Source: Halomonas halmophila (GTDB taxonomy: Bacteria > Pseudomonadota > Gammaproteobacteria > Pseudomonadales > Halomonadaceae). Taken from it: DNA of 34,379 nucleotides. The first letter of the stretch is position 1. Every line of letters starts with the position of its first letter. This document shows, in pieces, positions 26,259-34,259 of this stretch. The stretch spans positions 1-34,379 of the forward strand of contig NZ_BJOC01000039.1 in assembly GCF_006540005.1 (NCBI RefSeq), given 5' to 3'. The notes beneath the pieces were generated by a model. The model saw only the letters and a program-made list of their open reading frames with translations, had not been told where the DNA came from and did not search any database. The position numbers were made by a program, and so were the translations under genes.

Positions 26259-27266
26259 TTGAACGAACTCATCTTCTTCATCAACTACGTGGTGATCTCC
26301 GGCAGCGTGTCCGGTTCGATCTATGCCATGGGTGCCGTGGGCGTAACGCTGATCTTCAGCATCATGCGCTTCGCCCACTTCGCGCATGGCGACATGATGA
26401 CCTTCGGCGCCTTCATGGTGCTGCTGCTGACCACCCTCTTTCCGCAGGCCGGTGCGGCCATCGGCATTCCCACGCCGATTTTGCTGATGCCGCTGGCCAT
26501 GGCGCTGACCGCCGGCCTGGCGGTGGGCATCGACCGCACCTTCTACAAGCCGCTGCGCGCCCATGGCGTCAAACCCATCGTCATGGTCATCGCCTCGCTG
26601 GGCGTGACCCTGATGCTGCAGGGCCTGATCCGCCTGTTCGCCGGCACCGGAGGCTCGAGCCTGTACGTGGATGACCGCAAGGAAATCTTCCGCCTGCCGG
26701 TACCCATCGAAAGCGTGCGAGTGCCCGTGGTCATCACCGAGCCGCAGCTCTACCTGTTCGGCCTGACCATCATCAGCGTCATCGGCCTTCACCTTTTTCT
26801 CAGCCGATCGCGGCTCGGCAAGGCCATGCGCGCCATGTCCGACAACCCTGACCTGGCCCAGGCCTCGGGCATCAACACCAACACCATCGTCGCGGTGACC
26901 TGGATGCTCGCCGGCGGCCTGGCGGCCATCGCCGGCACCCTGCTGTCGCTGGATGTCACCTTCAAGCCCGACCTCAGCTTCTTCCTGCTGCTGCCAATCT
27001 TCGCCGCGGCCATCGTCGGTGGCGTCGGGCATCCCTTCGGCGCCATTGCCGGCGGCTTCGTGGTCGGCTTCGCCGAAGCCCTGGCAGTCTTCAATTGGGG
27101 CCTATTGTTGCGTCCCTTCCGCGATAGCTTGCCCGAGTGGCTGGAACTGCCCAGCAACCTGGCCTTCGTCGGCACCGAGTACAAGATCGTGGTGCCCTTC
27201 TTCATCCTCGTCGCCATCCTGGTGTGGCGCCCCACCGGCATCTTCAAGGGCAAGGTGATCACATGA
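26259..27266 (+). CDS. livH: Branched-chain amino acid-type ABC permease LivH
   Basis: A 335-aa inner-membrane permease with about 8-9 helices. The N-terminus NYVVISGSVSGSIYAMGAVGVTLIFSIMRFAHFAHGDMMTFGAF is the LivH signature, and LGKAMRAMSDNPDLAQASGINTN is the conserved cytoplasmic loop that contacts the ATPases. The start is TTG at 26259: GGAGG lies 7 nt upstream, and the family N-terminus begins exactly there. A longer frame from 26190 would run inside livF. Its stop overlaps the livM start (ATGA). Confidence 0.94.
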   Translation: MNELIFFINYVVISGSVSGSIYAMGAVGVTLIFSIMRFAHFAHGDMMTFGAFMVLLLTTLFPQAGAAIGIPTPILLMPLAMALTAGLAVGIDRTFYKPLRAHGVKPIVMVIASLGVTLMLQGLIRLFAGTGGSSLYVDDRKEIFRLPVPIESVRVPVVITEPQLYLFGLTIISVIGLHLFLSRSRLGKAMRAMSDNPDLAQASGINTNTIVAVTWMLAGGLAAIAGTLLSLDVTFKPDLSFFLLLPIFAAAIVGGVGHPFGAIAGGFVVGFAEALAVFNWGLLLRPFRDSLPEWLELPSNLAFVGTEYKIVVPFFILVAILVWRPTGIFKGKVIT

Positions 27267-28594
27267 CACAGTCACATCACACAGAACCTTCCCCGGAACC
27301 TCAACAAGCCGACAGTGTCGCGTCGCCGCGGCGCTTTCCGCTGCGCGAAACGGTCCTCTTCCTGGGCCTGCTGGGCGTGGTGCTGTGGGTCTACGCCACC
27401 ATGGGCGCCGCCTACGGCACTCGCATGCTGGTCGAATCCGCCTGTTACGCCATACTGGCCCTGGGTCTGACCATCCAATGGGGCTATGCCGGCCAGTTCA
27501 ATGCCGGCGTGATGGGCTTCGTCGCCCTGGGCGGCTTCTGCGCCATGTTCTTCAGCATCCCGGTCAATGACGCCTTCTGGAACAGCGAACTGCCCGGCGA
27601 ACTGGGCAAGGCGCTGCTCTACATGGTCGGCGCCTTCGTGTTGGTGGTGGCTGCCACGCGTCTGAATCGCATCGGCGTGCCTAGGCCGCTGCGCACGACC
27701 ATCGCCGTCATCCTCGGCGTCGTGCTTTACCTGGTGGTGATCAGCAACTTCCGTGAGGTGGCCGGCCAGATCGAATCCCAGGCCGGCTTCATCGGCGGCA
27801 TGAACCTGCCGGTCTGGTTCGGCTGGATCATCGGCGGCGCCCTGGCCGGTGGCGTCGGCTACTTCATCGGCCACGTCTGCCTGGGCCTGCGCAGCGACTA
27901 CCTGGCCATCGCCACCATCGGCATCGCCGAGATCATCAAGGCGTTTCTCAAGAACGCCGACTGGCTGACCCGTGGCACGGCCACCGTCTCGCCCCTGCCA
28001 TGGCCGGTGCCGGAACCGAGCGAGGTCGGCTTTACCCTGGCACGTGCCATATACCTGTCGGTCACGGCCGTGATCATTGCGGTGATCTTCTTCCTGCTAC
28101 ACCGTGCCTACAACGCCCCCTGGGGGCGCATGATCCGCGCCATCCGCGATAACGAAGTCTCGGCCGCGGCCATGGGCAAGGACATCAACAAGCGCCGGCT
28201 GGAAATCTTCGTGCTGGGTTGCATCCTGATGGGTATCGGTGGCGCCGTGCTGGCCAGCTTCAACAGCCTCTTCGACCCGGTGGGGTACCTGCCGCTCAAC
28301 CACACCTTCCTGGTGCTGGTCATGGTCATCCTCGGCGGGCCGGGCAACAACCTGGGCACCATCTTCGGCGCCGTGGCGGTCTACATCATCTGGATCATGT
28401 CCGGGCCGCTGGCCCTGAGCCTGATGGAGTGGGCGGCCAATGCCGGAGCGGGGGTGTTCGGCTGGGATGTGCCGACCAACCTGGACAGTCGCGCCTTGCA
28501 GGCCAGGGTGTTCGTCATCGGCTTGCTGATCAGCCTGGTGCTGCGCTTCGCACCCAAGGGCATGCTGCCCGAGAAGGTACGCCACCACGGCTGA
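27263..28594 (+). CDS. livM: Branched-chain amino acid-type ABC permease LivM
   Basis: A 443-aa permease, longer than many LivM proteins because of a charged N-terminal extension (about residues 1-30) and extra hydrophobic segments. Family blocks: YAILALGLTIQWGYAGQFNAGVMGFVALGGF near residues 64-94, LRSDYLAIATIGIAEIIKAFLKNADWLTRG, and GRMIRAIRDNEVSAAAMGKDINKRRLEIFVLG, the loop that docks on the ATPase. The ATG at 27263 overlaps the livH stop by 4 nt, giving translational coupling. It is the last gene of the plus-strand operon, convergent with livK. Confidence 0.94.
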   Translation: MTQSHHTEPSPEPQQADSVASPRRFPLRETVLFLGLLGVVLWVYATMGAAYGTRMLVESACYAILALGLTIQWGYAGQFNAGVMGFVALGGFCAMFFSIPVNDAFWNSELPGELGKALLYMVGAFVLVVAATRLNRIGVPRPLRTTIAVILGVVLYLVVISNFREVAGQIESQAGFIGGMNLPVWFGWIIGGALAGGVGYFIGHVCLGLRSDYLAIATIGIAEIIKAFLKNADWLTRGTATVSPLPWPVPEPSEVGFTLARAIYLSVTAVIIAVIFFLLHRAYNAPWGRMIRAIRDNEVSAAAMGKDINKRRLEIFVLGCILMGIGGAVLASFNSLFDPVGYLPLNHTFLVLVMVILGGPGNNLGTIFGAVAVYIIWIMSGPLALSLMEWAANAGAGVFGWDVPTNLDSRALQARVFVIGLLISLVLRFAPKGMLPEKVRHHG

Positions 28595-28614
28595 TTCAGG
28601 GCTGCATACCTGCA

Positions 28615-28649
28615 AAAACAAGGGCCCCGGTCGTATGACCGAGGCCCTT
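28615..28649 (-). terminator. Terminator between livM and livK
   Basis: 13-bp stem with one mismatch (28620-28632 with 28637-28649) and a 4-nt loop. On the minus strand it is followed by GTTTTTGC, so it mainly terminates livK. The plus side lacks a T-run, so stopping of livM transcripts there would be weaker. Confidence 0.85.
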
Positions 28650-28707
28650 GAGGTTTCCCAGCTAGCGCGAAAGCGTTGCCAAGAGGAGTATGGCTCAGCT
28701 TACCGGT

Positions 28708-29961
28708 TCAGGAACCGGTATCCTGTTCGCCCCCTTCACTGCCACCTTCCGCACTTTCGGGCTTGACCTGGCCCTTGCTGACGAAGGAGCCGTCCTCGAC
28801 GGCCATCTCGACCACCACGCCAGGCACGTCGCCGCTCTTGTCGAACTCATGCGTACCGGAGGCGCCTTCGTAGTTGACCTCGGTGCCCGCCGCGATCAGT
28901 TCCTTGGCCTTCTCCCACTCGCCCGGCAGGACGACCTCACCCGGCGCCGAAGCAACACTGCGCAGAGCCTCGGACAGCCCCTCGCGCTCGGCGTTGCCGT
29001 TCTGCTCGATGGCCAGGCCCAGCAGGAAAGCGGCATCGTAGGCCTGGGCGGCAAACACCGCGCTCGGGTCGACATCGGCCGCCTTGGCCGCCTCGTTGAA
29101 GATCTCGGTACCTGGGAGGTCCGGGCTGCCCGGCCGCGTGGCGATCATGCCCTCCAGGACATCCGCGCCAATGGCATCGACCAGGCTGTCGCCGACCATG
29201 CCATCCGCCCCGATGTACTGGGTAAACATGCCGCTCTCGTAAGCCTGGCGCATGACCGTCTGGCCCGAGGTATCGGCATAGGCCAACACCACCAGGTTGG
29301 GCACACCGGTGGCAGCCAGCTTACCCAGCTCCGCCCGGTAGTCCGCCCGGTTATCCGTGTGGGGCACGTTGGCCGCCACCGTACCGCCCTCTTCCTCGAA
29401 GGCGGTGGTGAAGGCTTCCGCCAGACCACTGCCATAGTCGTTGTTCACATAGGTGACCACGACTTCCTCGATGCCCTTGTCCATCAGCAGCTTGGCGAGC
29501 ATCCTGCCCTGGAAGGCATCCGACGGCACGGTGCGAAACACCAGGTCGTTGTCTTCGATATTGGACACGGCCGGCGCCGTGGAAGCCGGAGATACCATGG
29601 TCACGCCACCCGGCACGGCCGCATTATTGGCCGCCGCCACGGTGGCGCCGGTGCAGAGGGCGCCGACAATCGCCGTTACATTCTCGGTGTTGACCATGCG
29701 GTCCGCCGCGTTGGAGGCCGCCGAGGCATCCGAGCAGGTGGTATCGCCGGTGGGCATGACGATGTCCTGGCCATCCAGCACACCGCCCTGTTTATTGATC
29801 TGCTGAACCGCCAGCTTAGCACCATTGAAGATCGGCGGCGTCAGGCTCTCGATGCCCCCGGTGAAGCCACCCAGAAAGCCGATCTTGACCTCTGCCTGGG
29901 CCATGCCCGTGAACGCCACGGAGGAGGCCGCTACTGCCATCGCTAGAACGCGTTTTTTCAT
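28708..29961 (-). CDS. livK: ABC transporter periplasmic substrate-binding protein, LivK type
   Basis: A 417-aa exported type I periplasmic binding protein. The signal peptide covers residues 1-23 (MKKRVLAMAVAASSVAFTGMAQA), then VKIGFLGGFTGGIESLTPPIFNGAKLAVQQINKQGGVLDGQ, the opening typical of the family. A cysteine pair is suggested by TTCSDAS and ALCTGAT. The ATG at 29961 is clear from the signal peptide; the longer upstream frame is not homologous. Placed convergent to livGFHM instead of in the same operon, so binding protein and transporter are transcribed separately. Ligand uncertain: amino acids are the default, but amides and other small molecules are also bound by this family. Confidence 0.94.
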   Translation of the reverse strand: MKKRVLAMAVAASSVAFTGMAQAEVKIGFLGGFTGGIESLTPPIFNGAKLAVQQINKQGGVLDGQDIVMPTGDTTCSDASAASNAADRMVNTENVTAIVGALCTGATVAAANNAAVPGGVTMVSPASTAPAVSNIEDNDLVFRTVPSDAFQGRMLAKLLMDKGIEEVVVTYVNNDYGSGLAEAFTTAFEEEGGTVAANVPHTDNRADYRAELGKLAATGVPNLVVLAYADTSGQTVMRQAYESGMFTQYIGADGMVGDSLVDAIGADVLEGMIATRPGSPDLPGTEIFNEAAKAADVDPSAVFAAQAYDAAFLLGLAIEQNGNAEREGLSEALRSVASAPGEVVLPGEWEKAKELIAAGTEVNYEGASGTHEFDKSGDVPGVVVEMAVEDGSFVSKGQVKPESAEGGSEGGEQDTGS

Positions 29962-30142
29962 GATTGTTGGTCTCGTTTCAGGTTGCACAGGAATACACCT
30001 ACCTAATCTGGAAGGAAGGGCCACAAAACTCAAGCCATGGCTGCCAACGGTAGGCACAAGGCCGCGCCATGGGTCTACACTCTCATGCACAGCCCGCTCC
30101 TCGTCCCTGCGGCGCTGGCCCACCATTACCGGGAGACCGACC

Positions 30143-30919
30143 ATGATCCACCGCACCCCCTGTCACGGCGCGCGACTGATGCTCGGCAGCCTGCTGCTCG
30201 CCAGCCTCAGCGGCACCGCCATGGCCGACGCGAGCAGCGGCCAGACGATCGACTACCAGCAAGGCGGCGACACCTTCAGCGGCTACCTTGCCAGCGCTCC
30301 GGACGAAGCCCGCGGCACCGTGCTGATCATCCACGACTGGGATGGCCTGACCGACTACGAGCGCCAGCGCGCCGACATGCTCGCCGCCCAGGGCTATGAC
30401 GCCTTCGCCGTCGATCTCTACGGCAAGGGCAACCGTCCGGTGGAAACCGACGCCAAGAAGGCCGAGACCGCCAAGCTCTACGACGACCGCGAACGCATGC
30501 GCCAGCTGACCCTGGCCGGCCTGGAAGAAGCCCGCCAGCAAGGCGCGGCGCGGCCCACCGTGGTCATGGGCTACTGCTTCGGCGGCGCCGTGGTGCTGGA
30601 ACTGGCCCGCTCCGGACAAGCCGAAAACGTGAACGGCTACGCCACCTTCCACGGCGGCCTGGGCACCCCCGAGGGTCAGTCCTACCCGGCCGACATGCCG
30701 CCCCTGCTGGTCGCCCATGGCGGCGCCGACAGCTCCATCTCCATGGAGGACGTCGCCACGCTATCCGAAGAGCTGGAAACCGCCGGCGCCACCTACGAGA
30801 TCGAGGTCTACTCCGGCGCCCCCCACGCCTTCACCGTGCTGGGCAGCGACGCCTACCAGAAACGCGCCGATCAAAAATCCTGGGCCGCCTTCCAGACCCT
30901 GCTCGACGAGGCGCTGTAA
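30143..30919 (+). CDS. Exported dienelactone hydrolase family protein
   Basis: A 258-aa alpha/beta hydrolase with an N-terminal signal (residues about 11-28, MLGSLLLASLSGTAMA). Probable catalytic triad: Cys145 in MGYCFGGAV, Asp196 in HGGADSSIS and His228 in GAPHAF, the Cys-Asp-His arrangement of dienelactone hydrolases. The segment HDWDGLTDYERQRADMLAAQGYDAFAVDLYGKG is also typical. An exported location is unusual for a chlorocatechol-pathway enzyme and none of that pathway is nearby, so the true substrate is probably another ester or lactone. The ATG at 30143 has GGGAG 7 nt upstream. It diverges from livK. Confidence 0.9.
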   Translation: MIHRTPCHGARLMLGSLLLASLSGTAMADASSGQTIDYQQGGDTFSGYLASAPDEARGTVLIIHDWDGLTDYERQRADMLAAQGYDAFAVDLYGKGNRPVETDAKKAETAKLYDDRERMRQLTLAGLEEARQQGAARPTVVMGYCFGGAVVLELARSGQAENVNGYATFHGGLGTPEGQSYPADMPPLLVAHGGADSSISMEDVATLSEELETAGATYEIEVYSGAPHAFTVLGSDAYQKRADQKSWAAFQTLLDEAL

Positions 30920-30953
30920 GCCAAGCACCCGACGAGGACCGACAAGCCAGGGC

Positions 30954-31544
30954 TCACGAGGCCAGTGCCGCCTCGACGAGCTCCCTGGCTTCCTCGCTCA
31001 TCGGCAGGCCCAGCGCCAGCTCGCGTGCCTGCGGCGACATCTTGCCCCAGGTCTTGCGCACAATGCGGATCAAGTGGTCACGCTCCACCTGCTGCGAAAA
31101 GTCCGCAAAGTAATTTTCCAGAAAGACCAGACAGGCGCAGTCTTCCACAGCCTGGGTCCCGGCCTCCCGACCCAGCCCCTGCTTGCGGATCATGCGCGCC
31201 ACCTGCTCGGCACTCTGCTCATCGAAGCCGGCCTCGCGCATCAGCCGCGCCGTGATCTCGCCGGCACGCTTGCCCTGATCGCGCCGCCAGGTGAGATACC
31301 CGACCCGACCTTGCTCATATTCATCTCGCGGCACCTGCCAGCGCTGCAGGTGCTGGCCACGCACCGCCAGCTGCACCAGCTCATCCGGCGCCGCCTCCAG
31401 CCGCTCCAACCAGGCACTCATGCGCCCGGCGTGCCATAGCTCCTTGGGCAAGGACTGCCCCTCGACCTCCACCCGGCGCGGATCCTCCGCGTGCAGGGCA
31501 TCAAGCGCCTCGAGCGCTCGCTGAGCTTCCGCGGATACTGCCAT
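30954..31544 (-). CDS. DUF4202 family protein
   Basis: A 196-aa soluble protein of unknown function. Recognisable DUF4202 blocks: ALEALDALHAEDPRRVEVEGQSLPKELWHAGRMSAWLERL at the N-terminus, AVRGQHLQRWQVPRDEYEQGRVGYLTWRRDQ in the middle, and EDCACLVFLENYFADF toward the C-terminus. The conserved His/Asp/Glu residues suggest a helical metal-dependent phosphohydrolase-like fold, but that is inference. The ATG at 31544 has GGGAGG 6 nt upstream. It converges with the dienelactone hydrolase gene and diverges from the GDPD gene. Confidence 0.88.
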   Translation of the reverse strand: MAVSAEAQRALEALDALHAEDPRRVEVEGQSLPKELWHAGRMSAWLERLEAAPDELVQLAVRGQHLQRWQVPRDEYEQGRVGYLTWRRDQGKRAGEITARLMREAGFDEQSAEQVARMIRKQGLGREAGTQAVEDCACLVFLENYFADFSQQVERDHLIRIVRKTWGKMSPQARELALGLPMSEEARELVEAALAS

Positions 31545-31677
31545 GACGGCCTCCCTCGATCGGTTCTAAACGGCAATGCCGCCATCTAAACACAGCACGC
31601 CCCGAAGGGGGTCGATTTGCAGGGCCGCAGCAGGCCGGTTAGGTTATTGCACGAATATTCAACAAAGGAATACCACC

Positions 31678-32637
31678 TTGACTCACCTTCGTGCCCTCTC
31701 CTCCAGCCTCGTACTGCTCGGCACCACCGGCCTCCTGGCCCCCATGGTCGCCCAGGCCCAGAACGGCGCCCTGGCCCAACAGCGCCAGGACCTCCAGAAC
31801 TTCCAGGTCATCGCCCACCGCGGTGCCAGCGGCCACGCCCCGGAACACACCTGGCACGCCTACGACAAGGCCGTGGCCATGGGTGCCGACTACCTGGAGC
31901 TGGACGTTCACATGAGCGCCGACGGCCACCTGATAGCCATTCACGACACCAGCCTGGAGCGCACCACCGACGGCCAGGGCCCGGTCAAGGAGCACGACCT
32001 CAGCGAACTCAAGACGCTCGACGCCGGCAGCTGGTTCAACGCGGCCCACCCCAAACACGCCGACGACGCCTACCAGAACGCCCGGCTGCTGACCCTCGAC
32101 GAAGTGATCGAACGCTACGGGCAGGACGTGCGCTACTACATCGAGACCAAGTCTCCCGAAGACTACCCCAAGCTGCAGAGCGCCCTGGTCAGCAAGCTCG
32201 AGGCCGCAGGCCTGGTGCAGGCCGGCTCGGTGGTCATCCAGTCGTTCAGCCAGCCCAGCCTGCAGGAAGTGCACGGCCTCAACCCCGATATCCCCCTGGT
32301 GCAGCTGCTCTGGTACTCCCCCGGCGATGACGGCAGCCTCGAGGAATGGACCGGCGTGACGCCCGCCCCCGCCGAAATCACCGACGCCGATTTCCAGGCC
32401 ATCGCCGACTACGCCGTGGGCGTCGGCCCCAACTACCAGTACGACGGCCAGACCGTCATCGACGAGAGCTTTATCAAGCAAGCCCACGCCAACGACCTGC
32501 TGGTGCACAGCTACACCATCAACGACCAGGCCAGCATGCGCCAACTGCTCGACTGGGGCGTCGACGGCCTGTTCACCAACTTCCCTGATCGCTTGGAGGA
32601 GGTGCTGGCAGACAGGCAGGAAACAGGAAAGGACTAA
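31678..32637 (+). CDS. Exported glycerophosphodiester phosphodiesterase
   Basis: A 319-aa GDPD-family enzyme, GlpQ-like, that hydrolyses glycerophosphodiesters to glycerol-3-phosphate and an alcohol in the periplasm. Signal peptide about residues 1-27 (LVLLGTTGLLAPMVAQA). Catalytic motifs: IAHRGASGHAPEHT (His47, Glu56), YLELDVHMSADG (Glu74, Asp76) and LIAIHDTSLERTT (His89). C-terminal LLVHSYTINDQASMRQLLDWGVDGLFTNFPDRLEEVL is standard. The start is TTG at 31678, with AAAGGAA about 8 nt upstream and a typical signal sequence beginning there. The last third of the gene is partly duplicated at 33277-33372. Confidence 0.93.
   Translation: MTHLRALSSSLVLLGTTGLLAPMVAQAQNGALAQQRQDLQNFQVIAHRGASGHAPEHTWHAYDKAVAMGADYLELDVHMSADGHLIAIHDTSLERTTDGQGPVKEHDLSELKTLDAGSWFNAAHPKHADDAYQNARLLTLDEVIERYGQDVRYYIETKSPEDYPKLQSALVSKLEAAGLVQAGSVVIQSFSQPSLQEVHGLNPDIPLVQLLWYSPGDDGSLEEWTGVTPAPAEITDADFQAIADYAVGVGPNYQYDGQTVIDESFIKQAHANDLLVHSYTINDQASMRQLLDWGVDGLFTNFPDRLEEVLADRQETGKD
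32482..32608 (+). repeat. 3' end of the GDPD gene, parental copy of a duplicated segment
   Basis: This part of the GDPD gene recurs at 33277-33372 with a 30-bp internal deletion and scattered substitutions. The deletion in the second copy lies exactly between two AACGAC hexamers of this copy (32491-32496 and 32521-32526), as expected for slippage or recombination. Confidence 0.85.
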
Positions 32638-32712
32638 CCCATAACTCGCTTGTCGGCATCGTATAAAGCCAGAAACCGCCATATCTAGGACTCAGGTGGC
32701 AATAGAAGCAGA

Positions 32713-32775
32713 GCCGTACACATCCGCGCCAAGCGGGTCTATATTCGTGTCATGCTCGATCACAGCGTGTACGGC
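32713..32775 (+). promoter_or_regulatory. Promoter with flanking 9-bp inverted repeat, upstream of the orphan antitoxin gene
   Basis: GCCGTACAC (32713-32721) and GTGTACGGC (32767-32775) form a perfect inverted repeat. Between them lie a candidate -35 TACACA (32717-32722) and -10 TATATT (32740-32745) with 17-bp spacing. The left arm covers the -35 and the right arm lies just past the expected start, which suits autorepression by a HigA-type protein. Confidence 0.55.
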
Positions 32776-32792
32776 AACGGGGGGGCTGACCC

Positions 32793-33221
32793 ATGAGCGC
32801 CATTCTTGATCAAGCGGCCATGCATTGGCCGCATATCGCGCCCCTGCTCACCGAACCCGAGAACGAAGAGGGTTACGACGCCAAGGTTGAGGCGCTGGAT
32901 GCACTCCTCGACATGGTGGGCGATGATGAAGATCACCCGCTGGCGGGCCTAGCGGCACGCTTGGGCGACATCATCGAAGCCTACGATGAAGAGCATCGGC
33001 CGATGCCAGAAGCTTCCAGCGTTGACGTGCTCCGTTACCTCATGGAATCGCATGGGGTGACGCAGCGCCATATGCCGGAAATCGGCCCCCAACCCGTTGT
33101 ATCCGCCATCCTGGCTGGCAAGCGCTCCCTGAACTGGCGCCAGATCTGCGGGCTATCCAAACGTTTCGGCGTGCCAACTGATGCCTTCAAGGAACCGTAT
33201 CGTTCTGAGCACCATCGTTGA
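32793..33221 (+). CDS. Orphan HigA/YgjM-type antitoxin with helix-turn-helix domain
   Basis: A 142-aa protein similar in layout to E. coli HigA (YgjM). The N-terminal dimerising part has EGYDAKVEALDALLDMVGDDEDHPLAGLAARLGDIIEAYDEEH. The C-terminal Xre-type HTH reads VDVLRYLMESHGVTQRHMPEIGPQPVVSAILAGKRSLNWRQICGLSKRFGV. In E. coli the toxin gene lies directly upstream. Here the 155 bp upstream hold only a promoter-like region and no toxin frame, so the antitoxin is an orphan, or its partner was lost. The ATG at 32793 is preceded by GGGGGG about 7 nt upstream. It may still repress its own promoter. Confidence 0.85.
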   Translation: MSAILDQAAMHWPHIAPLLTEPENEEGYDAKVEALDALLDMVGDDEDHPLAGLAARLGDIIEAYDEEHRPMPEASSVDVLRYLMESHGVTQRHMPEIGPQPVVSAILAGKRSLNWRQICGLSKRFGVPTDAFKEPYRSEHHR

Positions 33222-33254
33222 TGCCATCCGAGCAATAGTAGCGTTAACCACCCA

Positions 33255-33482
33255 GTGGCGTCGGCGATCGCGCAGCCCCACGCCAACGACAAGGCCAGCA
33301 TGCGCCAGCTGCTCGACTGGGGCGTCGACGGCTTGTTCAACAACTTTCCTAACCGGTTAAGGGAAGTGCTGGAGGTAGTGTTGAGCGGACACTGGACCAT
33401 CACCGTCAATGGGAACTGGCGACTCACCTTCACCTTTGATGGCGAAGACGCCATCTTGGTGGACTATCAGGATTACCACTAG
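33255..33482 (+). pseudogene. Chimeric frame: GDPD C-terminal piece fused to HigB toxin C-terminal piece
   Basis: The 75-codon frame (GTG at 33255, no good ribosome-binding site) joins two unrelated genes. Residues about 9-40 (HANDKASMRQLLDWGVDGLFNNFPNRLREVLE) are the C-terminus of the nearby GDPD with a 10-residue in-frame deletion. Residues about 43-75 (LSGHWTITVNGNWRLTFTFD then GEDAILVDYQDYH) are the C-terminal third of a HigB/RelE-fold toxin, including the terminal DYH that carries active-site residues in characterised HigB. The N-terminal two thirds of HigB (family length about 92 aa) are missing, so toxicity is unlikely. The downstream higA is intact, 8 bp away. Confidence 0.8.
33277..33372 (+). 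repeat. Second, shortened copy of the GDPD 3' end
   Basis: Matches 32482-32608 except for a 30-bp deletion between AACGAC hexamers and about 14 substitutions, many of them at third codon positions. Same orientation and still in frame with the GDPD sequence. The two copies bracket the orphan antitoxin gene, about 0.8 kb apart. Confidence 0.85.
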
Positions 33483-33490
33483 GAGGTCGC

Positions 33491-33772
33491 ATGAACCGCA
33501 TGCACAACCCCGCGCATCCCGGCGCCGTGCTGCGCGAGTACATCGGCGACATCTCGGTCACCGAAGCCGCCAGGCGCTTGGGCATAACGCGCGCCGCGCT
33601 GTCTCGCATCCTCAACGGTAACGCCGGCATTTCAGCCGACATGGCGCTACGCCTTGAGCAGGCGCTTGGCACCAGCGCAGAGATGTGGCTGGAGATGCAG
33701 CTCAAGTACGAGCTCTGGCAGGCAGCACAGCAGCCGCGTGCCCGGGTCACACCTTTACACGCCGCGGGGTGA
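33491..33772 (+). CDS. higA: HigA-family antitoxin (VapI/HigA, Xre HTH)
   Basis: A 93-aa DNA-binding antitoxin of the HigBA type. NPAHPGAVLREYIGDISVTEAARRLGITRAALSRILNGNAGISADMALRLEQALGTSAEMWLEMQLKYELW is the complete domain with the HTH at about residues 21-42. The ATG at 33491 has AGGAGG 4 nt upstream. The toxin that normally precedes it survives only as a C-terminal fragment inside the chimeric frame ending 8 bp earlier. The antitoxin looks intact and could still regulate transcription or neutralise a related toxin elsewhere. Confidence 0.92.
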   Translation: MNRMHNPAHPGAVLREYIGDISVTEAARRLGITRAALSRILNGNAGISADMALRLEQALGTSAEMWLEMQLKYELWQAAQQPRARVTPLHAAG

Positions 33773-34259
33773 GACCTCACTCCACACAATCATCACTCTT
33801 TGACGCTACAGCCAGTCCTTCTCCTGGATCATACCCGGATACCGGCATAAGTTTCCCCGGGAGCGGGAGAGACCAACATGCGCTTGTACCCACACTTCTT
33901 GCTGATGTTCTATGCTGGCAATGATCTTGTCCTGGGCATGGCTGCCGACCCCTTCGCGGATATAGGCGTTGATGAGGGCTAGCGCGGGTGCCTCCCGCGC
34001 GGCAAGCTCCCCCTTTGCTACGTTCTTCCTTACTCTCGCCAGCTAGCCTTGCGCCCCGACAGTCATCTCGGCATATGCTTCCATCACACGGCGTAAGAGA
34101 CCAATATTCGTCTGATGTGTCCTACGCAAGCAGCGTGAGGCATCTGGGGATGGCGAACCAGCCTTGCGCCGTGCCTTGCGTGTGCCCCCTCTCATAGCGC
34201 TTCGCCATGTGGGCTTAGTTCTAGACGAAGCAGCCTCTACTACCATAGCTACCTGCAGT
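33773..34259. other. Region between higA and the CRISPR array without a recognised gene
   Basis: 487 bp with mixed base composition and several stops in all frames. The one stretch that looks protein-like is a minus-strand frame at 33806-34042 (78 codons from a TAG to the next TAG, no ATG/GTG/TTG start at its head), which includes ALALINAYIREGVGSHAQDK. I do not recognise it; it may be a remnant. No transposon ends or tRNA seen. Confidence 0.5.

Noticed and set aside
32640..32792. Search for a HigB-type toxin frame upstream of the 32793 antitoxin
   Set aside because: Only promoter-like sequence and an inverted repeat; no frame of suitable length on either strand.
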